A DNA stretch of 64,000 bases from an uncultured beta proteobacterium (GTDB lineage: Bacteria > Pseudomonadota > Gammaproteobacteria > Burkholderiales > Burkholderiaceae_C), in the NCBI GenBank assembly GCA_903909815.1, contig CAIVXG010000217.1:1-64000 (forward strand), given 5' to 3'. The notes below the pieces were generated by a model. The model was given only the letters and a program-made list of their open reading frames with translations, ran no database searches and was not told where the DNA came from. A program made the translations under genes and the position numbers. Numbering within the stretch: position 1 is the first letter of the stretch; each line of letters begins with the position of its first letter. Below are positions 1-8,041 of the stretch, piece by piece.

Positions 1-104
1 GGCGCCATTGTGTTGCTCGGGCCTGCCCGTATCTGTGCGGCAACGCACCTATCGATAGGTTGCTGCCATCCCTGCATTTGCCAGCAAACAGGGATGCATC
101 GGTG

Positions 105-115
105 CGCTGTCGCAC
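105..115 (+). promoter_or_regulatory. Shared 11-bp upstream motif, copy 1
   Basis: CGCTGTCGCAC lies about 105 bp upstream of the TonB-receptor start. The identical 11-mer recurs at 6535-6545 upstream of the small His/Cys-rich gene. A short AAACGTA follows both copies, at different spacings (11 and 18 bp). It may be a promoter element or regulator site. That is inference from two copies only. Confidence 0.25.
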
Positions 116-219
116 ATACATGTGCAAACGTAGCCCCTAAGCTGCCCCGTCGATGGTCATTTTCAAATTCATTCCGAGGACCGTCTTTGACCGGATGGAC
201 AAAGTTGCAGCACTCCACC

Positions 220-2328
220 ATGAATCCAGGCCAATACACCACCCAACCTCACCCACGGCAACGGGAGCGCATCGCACCGGATTTCAAACTTTTGCCTGGC
301 AACCGATGGCTGCTTTGCCTGGTTCTCTCCGGTCTATGTTTGGCCGCTCGGAACAGCCTGGCCGCTGAGCTCGATCTGGCGGATCTGTCACTCGAACAGT
401 TGCTTGAAGTGAAGGTTGTTTCAGCCTCCAAGTTTGAGCAGCGCGGGCGTGATGCACCTTCTGCCGTTCAGGTCATCGGTCGCGAAGAGATCCGCCGCCA
501 CGGCTGGCGCACCTTGACCGAGGCCTTGAATACCCTGCCCGGTCTGTACGCCAGCAACGACAAAGCCTACGACTTTCAGGGCGCGCGGGGTTTTCAGATC
601 ACCGGCGACTACAACACGCGCTTCCTGCTGCTGGTGGACGGTCAACGCAACAACGACAACATCTATCAGTCGGCCATGACCGGCTCCGAAGGCTGGCTGG
701 ACATGTCGACCATTGAGCGCATCGAATACATCCCCGGCCCTGGCTCGGCCCTGTACGGCTCCAACGCCATGTTTGGCGTCATCAACGTCATCACCCGCCA
801 GAGCGATGGCACGGGACAAAGCGAGCTTTCCGCTCGCCTTTCGGGCCTTTACGGCAATGGCGTCAATCTGGTCAGCAGCCACATTTTTCAAGTCGCCGAA
901 CAGGACACGCGGGTGTTCCTGCAGTATTCGGCTGACCACAAGGCCGGTCGCGATCTGGCCTTCAGCGACCCGCTGGGGCAACTGGTCCGCGCCGATGGCA
1001 GCGTCTCGCCTGACGGCGTGGCGCATGGGCTCGACAACGGGCGCAACCAACACCTGATGGCGCGCGTCGACCGCGGCGAATGGAGCGTGCGCCTGATCAG
1101 CCACGAGCGCACCCAGCATCCTTCGGCAGCGAATTACCTGACCGTGTTTGACGACCCGTCCTTGACCGTCTTCGACCGGGGTACGCAGCTCAGTGCCTCC
1201 GTTGACCATGCGTTGAGCGGACACAGCCGCCTGTATGCCCGGGTCGGCTATTCCGACTTCAGCTATCGCGGGGTCTACCCCTATCTGGATGCAGGCATTG
1301 GTTACTACCACAACCTGGACGATGTGCAGGGGCGCGTGGTGGACGGGGAACTGCGTTACCAGTGGAACAACGAAACCCAGCAGCTGGTCGTTGGTGCCGA
1401 GTTTTCGCGGGACCTGCTGGCGCGCCAAAGAAACTTCAACTCCGTCCCCGCAGCCAGCCTGGGCACCGTGGACGTGAACATCAATACGCCGACCACGCGC
1501 AGCGGGCTGTTTGTGCAAGACGCATGGCAGCTCAACCCGGCGTGGATGCTGAATCTGGGACTGCGCATGGACAGTGCCAGCGGCCAGCCAACCAGCACCA
1601 GCCCCAGGCTGGCCGTGATCTGGCAGGCGGCTCCCGACTGGACCGTCAAGTTCCTTGCGGGTCGCGCCTACCGTTCGCCCAACGCCTACGAAAGCCAGTT
1701 CAGCGCCTTGTACAACCTGAGCAACCCCAACCTGATGCCGGAGACCATTCGCTCCGCCGAGGGTGTGGTCGAATGGCGCAGTTCGCAGGGCACTCGCTGG
1801 CAGTTCTCGCTCTACCAGAATCAGCTCGACAAGCTGATCCAGCAAGTCGACGTTGACGGCACTGGCAGCCTGCAGTTCCGCAATATCGGTAACGCGCGCA
1901 TTCGGGGCGCCGAGCTGGGGCTGGAGCAAAAATACAGCGGCGGCATCCAGTGGCGTGCCAGCCTGGCACTGAACCGTGCCAGCACCGACGGCGTGAACGC
2001 CAGCGTCGACAACAGTCCCGCCTGGATTGCCAAGACCTCTGGCAGCGCCCCCCTGTTCGGGGATGCCATGGTGCTGGCCGGCGAGCTGCAACTGATCGGC
2101 CCGCGCAACTACCTTTGGAATGCCATTCGGTATTCGGTGCCGACGGAAGTGCTTGCCAACCTCAGCGCCAACTTCCCCAAAGTGCTGACCCCGAAGCTGA
2201 GCGCTCAATTGCGCGTGAGCAACCTGGTTAATCGCGCGGTGGCGCATCCGGCTTCGCCCGAGCTGCTGTCCCCGAGCGTGCCGCAGCCGGGGCGCGAACT
2301 CAGTGCCACGCTGAGCTATGCGTTTTAG
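220..2328 (+). CDS. TonB-dependent outer-membrane receptor
   Basis: Predicted 703-residue outer-membrane active transporter or sensor. The ATG at 220 is preferred over an upstream in-frame start because it places a signal peptide (hydrophobic core about residues 30-42, cleavage near 48) at the N terminus. A plug domain (about 65-165) contains the segments RDAPSAVQVI, LTEALNTLPGLY, LLLVDGQRNN and IERIEYIPGPGSALYGSNAMFGVINVITR, broken here by short variable stretches. The rest is beta-barrel, ending in the outer-membrane C-terminal phenylalanine (LSYAF). It overlaps the YfiR-family gene by 11 bp, so the two are translationally coupled. The pairing with YfiR and a c-di-GMP protein suggests a signalling role as well as, or instead of, nutrient uptake. 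The ligand cannot be read from the sequence. Confidence 0.9.
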   Translation: MNPGQYTTQPHPRQRERIAPDFKLLPGNRWLLCLVLSGLCLAARNSLAAELDLADLSLEQLLEVKVVSASKFEQRGRDAPSAVQVIGREEIRRHGWRTLTEALNTLPGLYASNDKAYDFQGARGFQITGDYNTRFLLLVDGQRNNDNIYQSAMTGSEGWLDMSTIERIEYIPGPGSALYGSNAMFGVINVITRQSDGTGQSELSARLSGLYGNGVNLVSSHIFQVAEQDTRVFLQYSADHKAGRDLAFSDPLGQLVRADGSVSPDGVAHGLDNGRNQHLMARVDRGEWSVRLISHERTQHPSAANYLTVFDDPSLTVFDRGTQLSASVDHALSGHSRLYARVGYSDFSYRGVYPYLDAGIGYYHNLDDVQGRVVDGELRYQWNNETQQLVVGAEFSRDLLARQRNFNSVPAASLGTVDVNINTPTTRSGLFVQDAWQLNPAWMLNLGLRMDSASGQPTSTSPRLAVIWQAAPDWTVKFLAGRAYRSPNAYESQFSALYNLSNPNLMPETIRSAEGVVEWRSSQGTRWQFSLYQNQLDKLIQQVDVDGTGSLQFRNIGNARIRGAELGLEQKYSGGIQWRASLALNRASTDGVNASVDNSPAWIAKTSGSAPLFGDAMVLAGELQLIGPRNYLWNAIRYSVPTEVLANLSANFPKVLTPKLSAQLRVSNLVNRAVAHPASPELLSPSVPQPGRELSATLSYAF

Positions 2329-2839
2329 AACCCTGTTCCTGCTGCTGCTGGGCTGCGCTTCGCCACTGACGCAGGCGCAGGCGCAGGGCGTTGTGTCGAC
2401 AGCCGCGCCGCTGCAGGCGTTGCTGCTGTACAACTTTGCTTCCTACACCGGGTGGCCGAGCTTGCCAGAGGAGAAGATCAAGTTTTGTGTGATGGGGAGC
2501 GAGGATTTGCTGGAGTCGCTGAACCGTCTGAAAAACCGGACGATCAAGGGCCGGGCGATGGAGGTCAAGGCCATCAATTCCGCGGTGCAGGCGCTGTCTT
2601 GCCAGGTGCTGTTTGTCGGCAGTGAAGAACACCCGAGAATCCACGAACTCAGCCTGGTCACACGGTCTACACCGGTGTTGCTGGTGGCCGAGGAGAATGA
2701 CTTTGACCCCAGCGATGTGGTGATTTCCTTGCGCCTGCAAGAAGGTCGCTACAGCTTCAAAATCAACCAGACCGCTGCGCGAACCCGCGCGCTCGCTTTG
2801 AGTTCCAATCTGTTGAAGCTGGCTGCGCAGGTGAATTGA
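2318..2839 (+). CDS. YfiR-family (DUF4154) periplasmic protein
   Basis: 173 residues with a cleavable signal peptide (1-22, ending AQA-Q). The body matches the YfiR/DUF4154 pattern: an N-terminal YNFASYTGWP segment, a FCVMGS strand, SCQVLFVGSEE, then the C-terminal FKINQTAARTRALALSSNLLKLA helix (positions about 147-170). In Pseudomonas, YfiR is a periplasmic inhibitor of the membrane diguanylate cyclase YfiN. The next gene 7 bp downstream encodes a membrane GGDEF-EAL protein, so the same partnership is inferred. The start overlaps the receptor's 3' end. Two cysteines are visible in the mature part (FCV and SCQ). Confidence 0.85.
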   Translation: MRFRTLFLLLLGCASPLTQAQAQGVVSTAAPLQALLLYNFASYTGWPSLPEEKIKFCVMGSEDLLESLNRLKNRTIKGRAMEVKAINSAVQALSCQVLFVGSEEHPRIHELSLVTRSTPVLLVAEENDFDPSDVVISLRLQEGRYSFKINQTAARTRALALSSNLLKLAAQVN

Positions 2840-2846
2840 GAACACT

Positions 2847-5327
2847 ATGCACGCGCGCTTCAGTCAACTCTCCATCGGCGGCAAGCTCAGGGCCATCAAC
2901 CTGCTGATGGTCACCTCGGTGGCCATTTTGAGTATGCTCTTTTTGAGCGTCTTCCTGTACCAGGCGCAGTTGGAGGACCATCAAAGGAACACCGAAAATC
3001 TGGTCCGCGCACTGGCCGAGAGTCTGAATTCGACCCTGCTGTTCGACGATGCAAAGACCGCCACGATCACACTGAAGGGACTGTCGCAAACACAGGACAT
3101 CCGTTATGCCAACCTCTACAAGCCCGACGGCCGTCTGTTTGCCAGCCATCGCCGCACAGGCGTCGATCCATCCCTGCTAAAAGTCGGGCTCCAGGGGGCG
3201 CAAAGGGGCTCGCCCTTCTTCAATGACTTCGACGAGGTTGTGTTCAAGATGATGGACCCGGCGGACAATGCCACGCTGATTGGCACGCTGGTTGTCAACC
3301 AGTCGCTGGAGCGGGCGCACAGTCAATTGTGGCGGCAACTGGCCGTGCTGCTGATGACGAGCCTCGGGGGATTCGTCCTGCTGACTTTGCTGCTCAACCG
3401 CTTGCAGACAACCATCACCCGACCCTTGCTGGCCTTGAGCGACACCATGCACCGTGTACGCAAAGACGGCGACCTGAACGGCCGGGCGCAATATTCGAGC
3501 GATGACGAGATTGGTCAACTGGGGCAAAGCTTCAACCATCTGATGACAGAGCTGCAACAGCGTGACGAGGAGAGAAACGTGGCAACGGTGCGTCTTTCGG
3601 CCGTACTGCAAGCCGTGCCGGACCTGATGTTTGAAGTCGATGGTGATGGGGTTTATCTGAATGTCTGGGGCGTTCGCAGTGATTTGCTGGCGGCGCCCTC
3701 CAGTGAACTGTTGGGACGCCGGGTCAGCGACGTGCTGCCGCTGGCGGCGGCAGAAGAGGTGATCTGCGGCATCCGGGAGGCCGATGCCGCAGCCAGTGGC
3801 TATTCCTTCGGGCGGCAAATCATCCTGACCGTGCCGGCCGGTGCAGACCACTGCTTTGAACTCTCGGTCGCCAGACACCAGGGCCTGCCAGGGCGCGCTG
3901 CAACCTATATCGTGCTATCGCGCGACATCACCGAACGCCGCAACGCCGAAGAGGAAATTCGCCAACTGGCTTTCTATGACGCGCTGACCCAACTGCCGAA
4001 CCGGCGTCTGCTCATGGACCGGCTACAGACCGCCATGGCGTTCTCGGCGCGCACGCGCTTCTTTGGGGTCCTGCTGTTTCTGGACATGGACCGGTTCAAG
4101 ACCATCAACGACACCCTGGGCCATGACCACGGCGACCTCATGCTGATTGAGGTCGCGCGGCGCATTCAGTCGTGCCTGCGCGACGCCGATACCGTGGCGC
4201 GCCTGGGCGGCGACGAATTCGTCGTCATCCTCTACGAACTCGATGGCAGCGCCGATGTCGCCGCCCGCAGGGCGGCTCAGGTGGCAGAAAAAATACGCAT
4301 CGCGCTGGCCGCGCCCTACCAGCTCAATGACCACGAGCGCTACAGCTCGCCGAGCATCGGCGTGTGCATGTACCTGGGCAATGAGGTCGCAGCCGACGAA
4401 TTGCTCAAGTGCGCTGACGTGGCCATGTACAAGGCCAAGGATGACGGCAGAAATTTGGTGCGTTTCTTTGGACATGCCATGCAGCTGGCGGTCGAGATCC
4501 GGGCATCGCTGGACCTCGAATTGCGCCAGTGCGTGCAAGAGCAGCAACTGTGTCTGTTCTATCAGCTTCAAGTTGACCAGAATGGCGTTGCCGTGGGTGC
4601 CGAGGCCCTGGTGCGCTGGGTTCATCCCGTCAGAGGCCTGGTGCCGCCTGCACATTTCATCGGCATTGCCGAGGAAAGCCACCTGATCATCGATATCGGC
4701 AATTGGGTGCTTGACACCGCGTGCGAGCAGCTCAAAACCTGGTCCGCCCGCCCATCAACAGAGGGCCTGACGATTGCCGTGAACGTCAGCGCCCACCAGT
4801 TCAAACAGCCGCAGTTTGTTGATCTGGTGACCACCATCGCGCTTCGCCATGGCATCGAGCCATCACGCTTGAAGCTTGAATTGACCGAGAGCGTCATCAT
4901 GGAAGACGTGGATGGCGTCATCGCCAAAATGCATATTCTGAAGAAGCTGGGTTTTGCCCTGTCGCTGGACGACTTTGGCACGGGCTATTCCTCGTTGTCC
5001 TATCTGAAGCTGCTGCCAATAAGTCAGATCAAGATTGACAGAAGTTTTGTGACCGACATCGAGAGCGAACCGAATGACGCGGTGATGGTGCGCAGCATCA
5101 TCGACCTGGCCAAGAACTTCAACTTGGCAGTGATCGCCGAGGGCGTGGAAACGCCGGCACAACTGGACTTTCTGGTGCGCAATGGCTGCCGGGAGTTTCA
5201 GGGTTACTACTTCGGCAAGCCGGTGCCCATCGAAGCGTTTGAACTGCAGCTCGCGCAGCTTGAAGCTGAACCAACTGAAATACAGGTACAGGTGCCGTCA
5301 GGGGATGCCTCTGTTTGCCTGCCGTGA
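2847..5327 (+). CDS. Membrane HAMP-PAS-GGDEF-EAL c-di-GMP enzyme
   Basis: 826 residues. TM1 (about 18-38), a periplasmic sensor of about 125 residues (YfiN/CHASE8-like in size and position), TM2 (about 165-185), HAMP (about 186-240), PAS (about 248-365), GGDEF (about 370-540) and EAL (about 560-810). The cyclase motif is intact (RLGGDEF near 452-458) and an RxxD inhibitory site (RDAD) sits five residues before it. The EAL half has EAL near 585, NVSAHQF, ELTES, DDFGTGYSSL and AEGVET, so both synthesis and hydrolysis look chemically possible. It follows the YfiR gene by 7 bp. By analogy with YfiN, the periplasmic partner would gate output, but which activity dominates is unknown. Confidence 0.92.
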   Translation: MHARFSQLSIGGKLRAINLLMVTSVAILSMLFLSVFLYQAQLEDHQRNTENLVRALAESLNSTLLFDDAKTATITLKGLSQTQDIRYANLYKPDGRLFASHRRTGVDPSLLKVGLQGAQRGSPFFNDFDEVVFKMMDPADNATLIGTLVVNQSLERAHSQLWRQLAVLLMTSLGGFVLLTLLLNRLQTTITRPLLALSDTMHRVRKDGDLNGRAQYSSDDEIGQLGQSFNHLMTELQQRDEERNVATVRLSAVLQAVPDLMFEVDGDGVYLNVWGVRSDLLAAPSSELLGRRVSDVLPLAAAEEVICGIREADAAASGYSFGRQIILTVPAGADHCFELSVARHQGLPGRAATYIVLSRDITERRNAEEEIRQLAFYDALTQLPNRRLLMDRLQTAMAFSARTRFFGVLLFLDMDRFKTINDTLGHDHGDLMLIEVARRIQSCLRDADTVARLGGDEFVVILYELDGSADVAARRAAQVAEKIRIALAAPYQLNDHERYSSPSIGVCMYLGNEVAADELLKCADVAMYKAKDDGRNLVRFFGHAMQLAVEIRASLDLELRQCVQEQQLCLFYQLQVDQNGVAVGAEALVRWVHPVRGLVPPAHFIGIAEESHLIIDIGNWVLDTACEQLKTWSARPSTEGLTIAVNVSAHQFKQPQFVDLVTTIALRHGIEPSRLKLELTESVIMEDVDGVIAKMHILKKLGFALSLDDFGTGYSSLSYLKLLPISQIKIDRSFVTDIESEPNDAVMVRSIIDLAKNFNLAVIAEGVETPAQLDFLVRNGCREFQGYYFGKPVPIEAFELQLAQLEAEPTEIQVQVPSGDASVCLP

Positions 5328-5441
5328 ACGAGACCAGGGCTCCTTTCAAATTCCCGCGAATGTGCTACCCCAAGCTGACCGTCACAGTCAACAGGTTCCG
5401 CTGCAATCCGGGCCCTCGCCTTTTCATGTTCCGGCCGGCGC

Positions 5442-5717
5442 TCAGGGACCTTCATCAGCCGCTTGCGTTGCTCGTCTGCGAGCAATCAGAAAAGCGGTTA
5501 CGCATGGAACCATTGCTGACACCACGCAAGCCAAGAATTTTCCGGTGAGCCTTCCGTTTAACGAATTGGCAGGTGCCAGCGAATCGAACCACTGCTGCAC
5601 GACATCCACTACGACAAACGAAAACGCAGCCGGAAGTGCAAATAACAGAAGTGCAACAAGAAGTGCCGTCACGTCGACCGCGGCCAGCAAGGCAAGCAAA
5701 GTCACTTGGATCCTCAT
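5442..5717 (-). CDS. Possible small membrane protein (doubtful)
   Basis: A 91-residue reading frame starting MRIQVTLLALL. It has a long hydrophobic stretch (about 4-40) and a second near 63-83, then a basic tail (RRRATQ), compatible with a two- or three-pass inner-membrane protein. The ribosome-binding site is weak, and it lies in a region of decayed fragments. I recognise no family. It may be a chance open frame. Confidence 0.25.
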   Translation of the reverse strand: MRIQVTLLALLAAVDVTALLVALLLFALPAAFSFVVVDVVQQWFDSLAPANSLNGRLTGKFLACVVSAMVPCVTAFLIARRRATQAADEGP

Positions 5718-5942
5718 GATGCCTATTCCCGCTGAATGTTCGGCTAGATTCATTTCCACCATGGAATCAAACTGGGCGGTATGCTCGTAGGACCGCGTGC
5801 GCCGCGAAGTGGCTGCACAACTTGATCCTGACGTTCACTTCGTATGTCGGCTGACGGCGAGTATGTCGAACTTAACAGCAGCAGCCTGAAATCAGGCACA
5901 TGCGAAATCACGTCTGCGGACATGTAAATGGTCGCCAGGAGT

Positions 5943-6202
5943 TCAACGAAACCGAGGATCCGTCCCCTGCGCAGCGCCGCGATGTACGCGGCCGTGCGCG
6001 TCGACTGCAATGTAGTCCACGCGTTGCAGTTCCAGAAAGTCCAATGCCTTCGCGCCCTTGAGCATGGCGATGGTGGTGAGCGCGCCCGCCGCCAAGCAGG
6101 CCGGCGCCACCACGCTCACCGATTGCCAGTTCGCCACGGGCCAGCCGCTGCGCGGGCCCACGAGCCGGATGTCGCCGCCCAGATTCACCATGGCCGAGTT
6201 TG
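5943..6202 (-). pseudogene. Remnant of ApbE (FAD:protein FMN transferase)
   Basis: Read on the minus strand, about 85 codons match the C-terminal part of ApbE: MVNLGGDIRLV, then PRSGWPVANWQSVSVVAPAC, LAAGALTTIAMLKGAKAL and IAVDAHGRVHRG. In intact ApbE the GGDIR segment and the DPxTGxPV segment are about 40-60 residues apart. Here they are directly joined, so the fragment has an internal deletion as well as lacking the N-terminal half. It abuts the oppositely oriented hydrolase remnant at about 6203. Identification is from motif memory, not alignment. Confidence 0.65.
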
Positions 6203-6370
6203 CTGGGAAGTGGCTATCTTGGAATCTCCAAAGCCAACTTCGTCGGGATTTCCTGGGGTGACCTGGTGGGCGTGCATCTGGCTCGCGACTATCCGACCCG
6301 GCTAAACACCTGGATCGCCTGCAACACACTGTTTGAGACGCCCGATGGCGGCCCGGCATTTGCAGACTGA
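6203..6370 (+). pseudogene. Remnant of an alpha/beta hydrolase (enol-lactonase-like)
   Basis: An open stretch of 55 codons without its own start reads LGSGYLGISKANFVGISWGD, continuing LVGVHLARDYPTRLNTWIACNT, and stops with TGA at 6368. It carries a GxSxG nucleophile elbow (GISWG) followed by the helix and RLxxWIxCNT strand typical of 3-oxoadipate enol-lactonase-type hydrolases. The N-terminal half and most of the cap and C-terminal region are missing. It begins exactly where the ApbE remnant ends, marking a deletion or rearrangement junction. Confidence 0.6.
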
Positions 6371-6534
6371 ATGACTGTCTGGATTGTTGACGCACAGTTT
6401 TCCGATCGGTCGGCTCCAAACTAGTCACCCGTAATCGCGTCTGTGGCTCTGCCCGACGTTTGAACCCAGAGACCTCGACGTCGATTGGGTTTCCTCAAAC
6501 GGACACAGCATCGCACTTGGTTTTCGCTTGTGTA

Positions 6535-6545
6535 CGCTGTCGCAC
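6535..6545 (+). promoter_or_regulatory. Shared 11-bp upstream motif, copy 2
   Basis: Second copy of CGCTGTCGCAC, 113 bp upstream of the ATG at 6658, in the context TGTACGCTGTCGCACGGTTT. The first copy is at 105-115 upstream of the TonB receptor. Function is unknown. A shared promoter or regulator site is inferred. Confidence 0.25.
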
Positions 6546-6657
6546 GGTTTAAGCCCATTTAGAAACGTATGGTGCTGATGCACTGTGGCAAAGCGAGAGC
6601 TTGATCAGTGCACCTTGTCTACTGTTTCATCCACTTCACTACTTGGGAAAATACACC

Positions 6658-6861
6658 ATGCCACATACCAATGAAGCCAGCACTCTACACAAACAAGCTG
6701 CCAGCGATCACGAAGCCGCTGCTAAGCACCATCACAAGGCAGCTGACTGCCACGATCAAAATAAGGTGAGCGACGCAAAGACCAGTTCCAAGAGTGCCAT
6801 GGACTGCTGCAACACCGCGCAAAAGCGTACGAAAACCGCCTGCGACTGTTCGGCCAATTAA
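6658..6861 (+). CDS. Small His/Cys-rich hypothetical protein
   Basis: 67 residues starting MPHTNEASTLHKQAASDHEA. The first half is an Ala/His-rich helix with seven histidines (including HHH), resembling the small helical His-rich proteins common in Burkholderiales. The second half carries five cysteines (DCH, DCCN, ACDC). This composition suggests metal binding, but that is inference. There is no signal peptide. It is followed by a strong hairpin terminator at 6941-6970, so it is probably monocistronic. The nearby Met-rich exported protein and the copper-ATPase fragment fit a metal-handling context. Confidence 0.65.
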   Translation: MPHTNEASTLHKQAASDHEAAAKHHHKAADCHDQNKVSDAKTSSKSAMDCCNTAQKRTKTACDCSAN

Positions 6862-6940
6862 ATTGTCCGGAGGGCTGCTGTCCTCGAAACTGCACACGAA
6901 GTGACGAGGGCTGCCGCCATTTCATATCGGCTGTGCAAAG

Positions 6941-6970
6941 AAGCCCATCCCCGAAGGATGGGCTTTCTTC
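6941..6970 (+). terminator. Intrinsic terminator after the His/Cys-rich gene
   Basis: Perfect 10-bp stem AAGCCCATCC / GGATGGGCTT with a 5-nt loop (CCGAA), followed by a short T-rich run (TTCTTC). It lies 80 bp downstream of the stop at 6861. Confidence 0.75.
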
Positions 6971-7069
6971 GGCACGGTCAATGCACCTTATGGAGGCACA
7001 ACGGTGACCCCGCTACAGGGTCCCTAGCCATCGGTCAAATTCAAGCCAATTCTTCTACGGGAGTTCACC

Positions 7070-7519
7070 ATGCCACACCTTCGCCAGACAGTTCTTAGTC
7101 TTGCCGTCGCCACTGCCGCTGTCGGCGCGTGGGCTCAAACCGCTGCACAACTCGATGCGCAACAAAAGCAGCATCAAGCCCATGTGTTGGCGACCGAGCA
7201 ATCTTCTGCCCCAGCCAGCGGCGACAAGGCTGCCGCCATGGACAACAAGATGAAAGCCATGGCCGAGATGCACCAAAAAATGATGGCCGCCAAGACCCCT
7301 GAAGAAAATAAGGCACTGATGGCCGAGCACATGAAAACCATGCAGGAAGGCATGAAGGCGATGGGAATGAAGGGTGGCGAGGGCATGGCCGTTATGCCGA
7401 AAAAGGAGCCGATGGCAGCCAACATGGAAGAACGTCACCGGGCGATGGAAAAACGCCTGGATATGTTGGAAATGATGATGCAAATGGCCATGGACCGGAT
7501 GGCGACGCCCGCCCGTTGA
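7070..7519 (+). CDS. Met-rich exported hypothetical protein
   Basis: 149 residues with a Sec signal peptide (1-22, cleavage after AWA). The mature protein has about 25 methionines, in motifs such as MKAMAEMHQKMM, MKAMGMKGGEGM and MLEMMMQMAMDRM, plus scattered histidines. Such composition is typical of periplasmic proteins that bind Cu(I) or Ag(I), but no named family is recognised. A good ribosome-binding site (ACGGGAG) precedes the ATG. A P-type copper-ATPase C-terminal remnant lies 88 bp downstream on the same strand, supporting descent from a copper-resistance cluster. Confidence 0.7.
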   Translation: MPHLRQTVLSLAVATAAVGAWAQTAAQLDAQQKQHQAHVLATEQSSAPASGDKAAAMDNKMKAMAEMHQKMMAAKTPEENKALMAEHMKTMQEGMKAMGMKGGEGMAVMPKKEPMAANMEERHRAMEKRLDMLEMMMQMAMDRMATPAR

Positions 7520-7606
7520 GGGTCGGTTCAAGCAGCGCTGCAAATTTCGCTGGTGGCGGCAAGGCGGTATCCCTGTGCGATGTCTCACCGACGTTGTGTT
7601 GCTGGG

Positions 7607-7705
7607 TGGCTGCTGTCGCCCATGAACGCCGTCCTGACCATGAGCTTTAGCTCGGCGGTTATTGGCAATGCGCTTCGGCTCAAGCGCACAAAACTGGCGG
7701 CCTGA
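7607..7705 (+). pseudogene. C-terminal remnant of a copper-type P-ATPase
   Basis: About 32 codons read WLLSPMNAVLTMSFSSAVIG then NALRLKRTKLAA and a TGA stop at 7703. This is the hallmark tail of CopA-like P1B ATPases (SPMxAAxAMSxSSVxVxxNALRLR). Nothing upstream of it encodes the rest of the transporter, so only the 3' end survives. It lies directly downstream of the Met-rich exported protein. Confidence 0.65.
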
Positions 7706-7758
7706 GCCACGCCATTGAATTGGACACCCAGCAAGCTGACCTTGGTGGATACCCGGTT

Positions 7759-7792
7759 ACGCTGCTTATGGAAATATTTTCATAAGCAGCGT
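7759..7792. repeat. 34-bp near-perfect palindrome
   Basis: ACGCTGCTTATG (7759-7770) is exactly complementary in reverse to CATAAGCAGCGT (7781-7792). The AT-rich centre (7771-7780) is itself palindromic apart from one mismatched pair, so 16 of 17 pairs match. No T-run follows, so a simple terminator is unlikely. It could be an operator, a mobile-element end or a recombination site. Confidence 0.8.
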
Positions 7793-7989
7793 CAAGCTTC
7801 GTTCGCCACAGCCAGCTTACAGGTATGCCAATAGTGTGATTTCTGGGGCGGGTCATCCGGCTCTTGTGCGTCTTGCATGGAGGCGCCAGTTCAAAACCTG
7901 GCGCAGCCGCTTCCAGTTCGACGGCGAGGGTCAAGGCGTTTGCAGAACATGTGGCGATTGCTTTCATGCCATGATGGGTCGCTGAGACC

Positions 7990-8030
7990 AAAAACCACGG
8001 GTATGTGTAAGAAGCGGCTGTGGTTTTTTT
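7990..8030 (+). terminator. Terminator-like hairpin before the HD-GYP gene
   Basis: AAAAACCAC (7990-7998) pairs with GTGGTTTTT (8020-8028) across a 21-nt loop and is followed by more T residues to 8030. It ends only 12 bp before the HD-GYP start, so it could terminate upstream transcription or act as a leader hairpin. Confidence 0.4.
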
Positions 8031-8041
8031 AACCCCAAGGG

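Larger units (their letters stand above)
5328..6657. other. Gene-poor region with decayed fragments
   Basis: About 1.3 kb with no convincing intact gene. It holds one doubtful small membrane ORF (5442-5717, minus), an ApbE C-terminal remnant (5943-6202, minus), an alpha/beta-hydrolase remnant (6203-6370, plus) and a presumed promoter region for the small gene at 6658. I see nothing recognisable in 5718-5942 or 6371-6530. Confidence 0.7.
7706..8041. other. Intergenic region with hairpins, no gene seen
   Basis: About 335 bp without a supported gene. It contains the 34-bp near-palindrome (7759-7792), a 7-bp stem (GCGCCAG/CTGGCGC, 7883-7904) and a terminator-like hairpin just before the HD-GYP start. 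A minus-strand open frame covers it but has no recognisable features. Confidence 0.6.

Noticed and set aside
421-2433. Long minus-strand open frame (about 670 codons) opposite the TonB receptor
   Set aside because: It lies antisense to a clear TonB-dependent receptor and has the Arg/Ala/Gln/His-rich composition expected of a shadow frame in GC-rich DNA. No domain is recognisable.
5182-5790. Plus-strand 202-codon frame overlapping the end of the GGDEF-EAL gene
   Set aside because: Its first part is an out-of-frame reading of the EAL domain, and the rest is low-complexity Ser/Thr/Ala with no domain.
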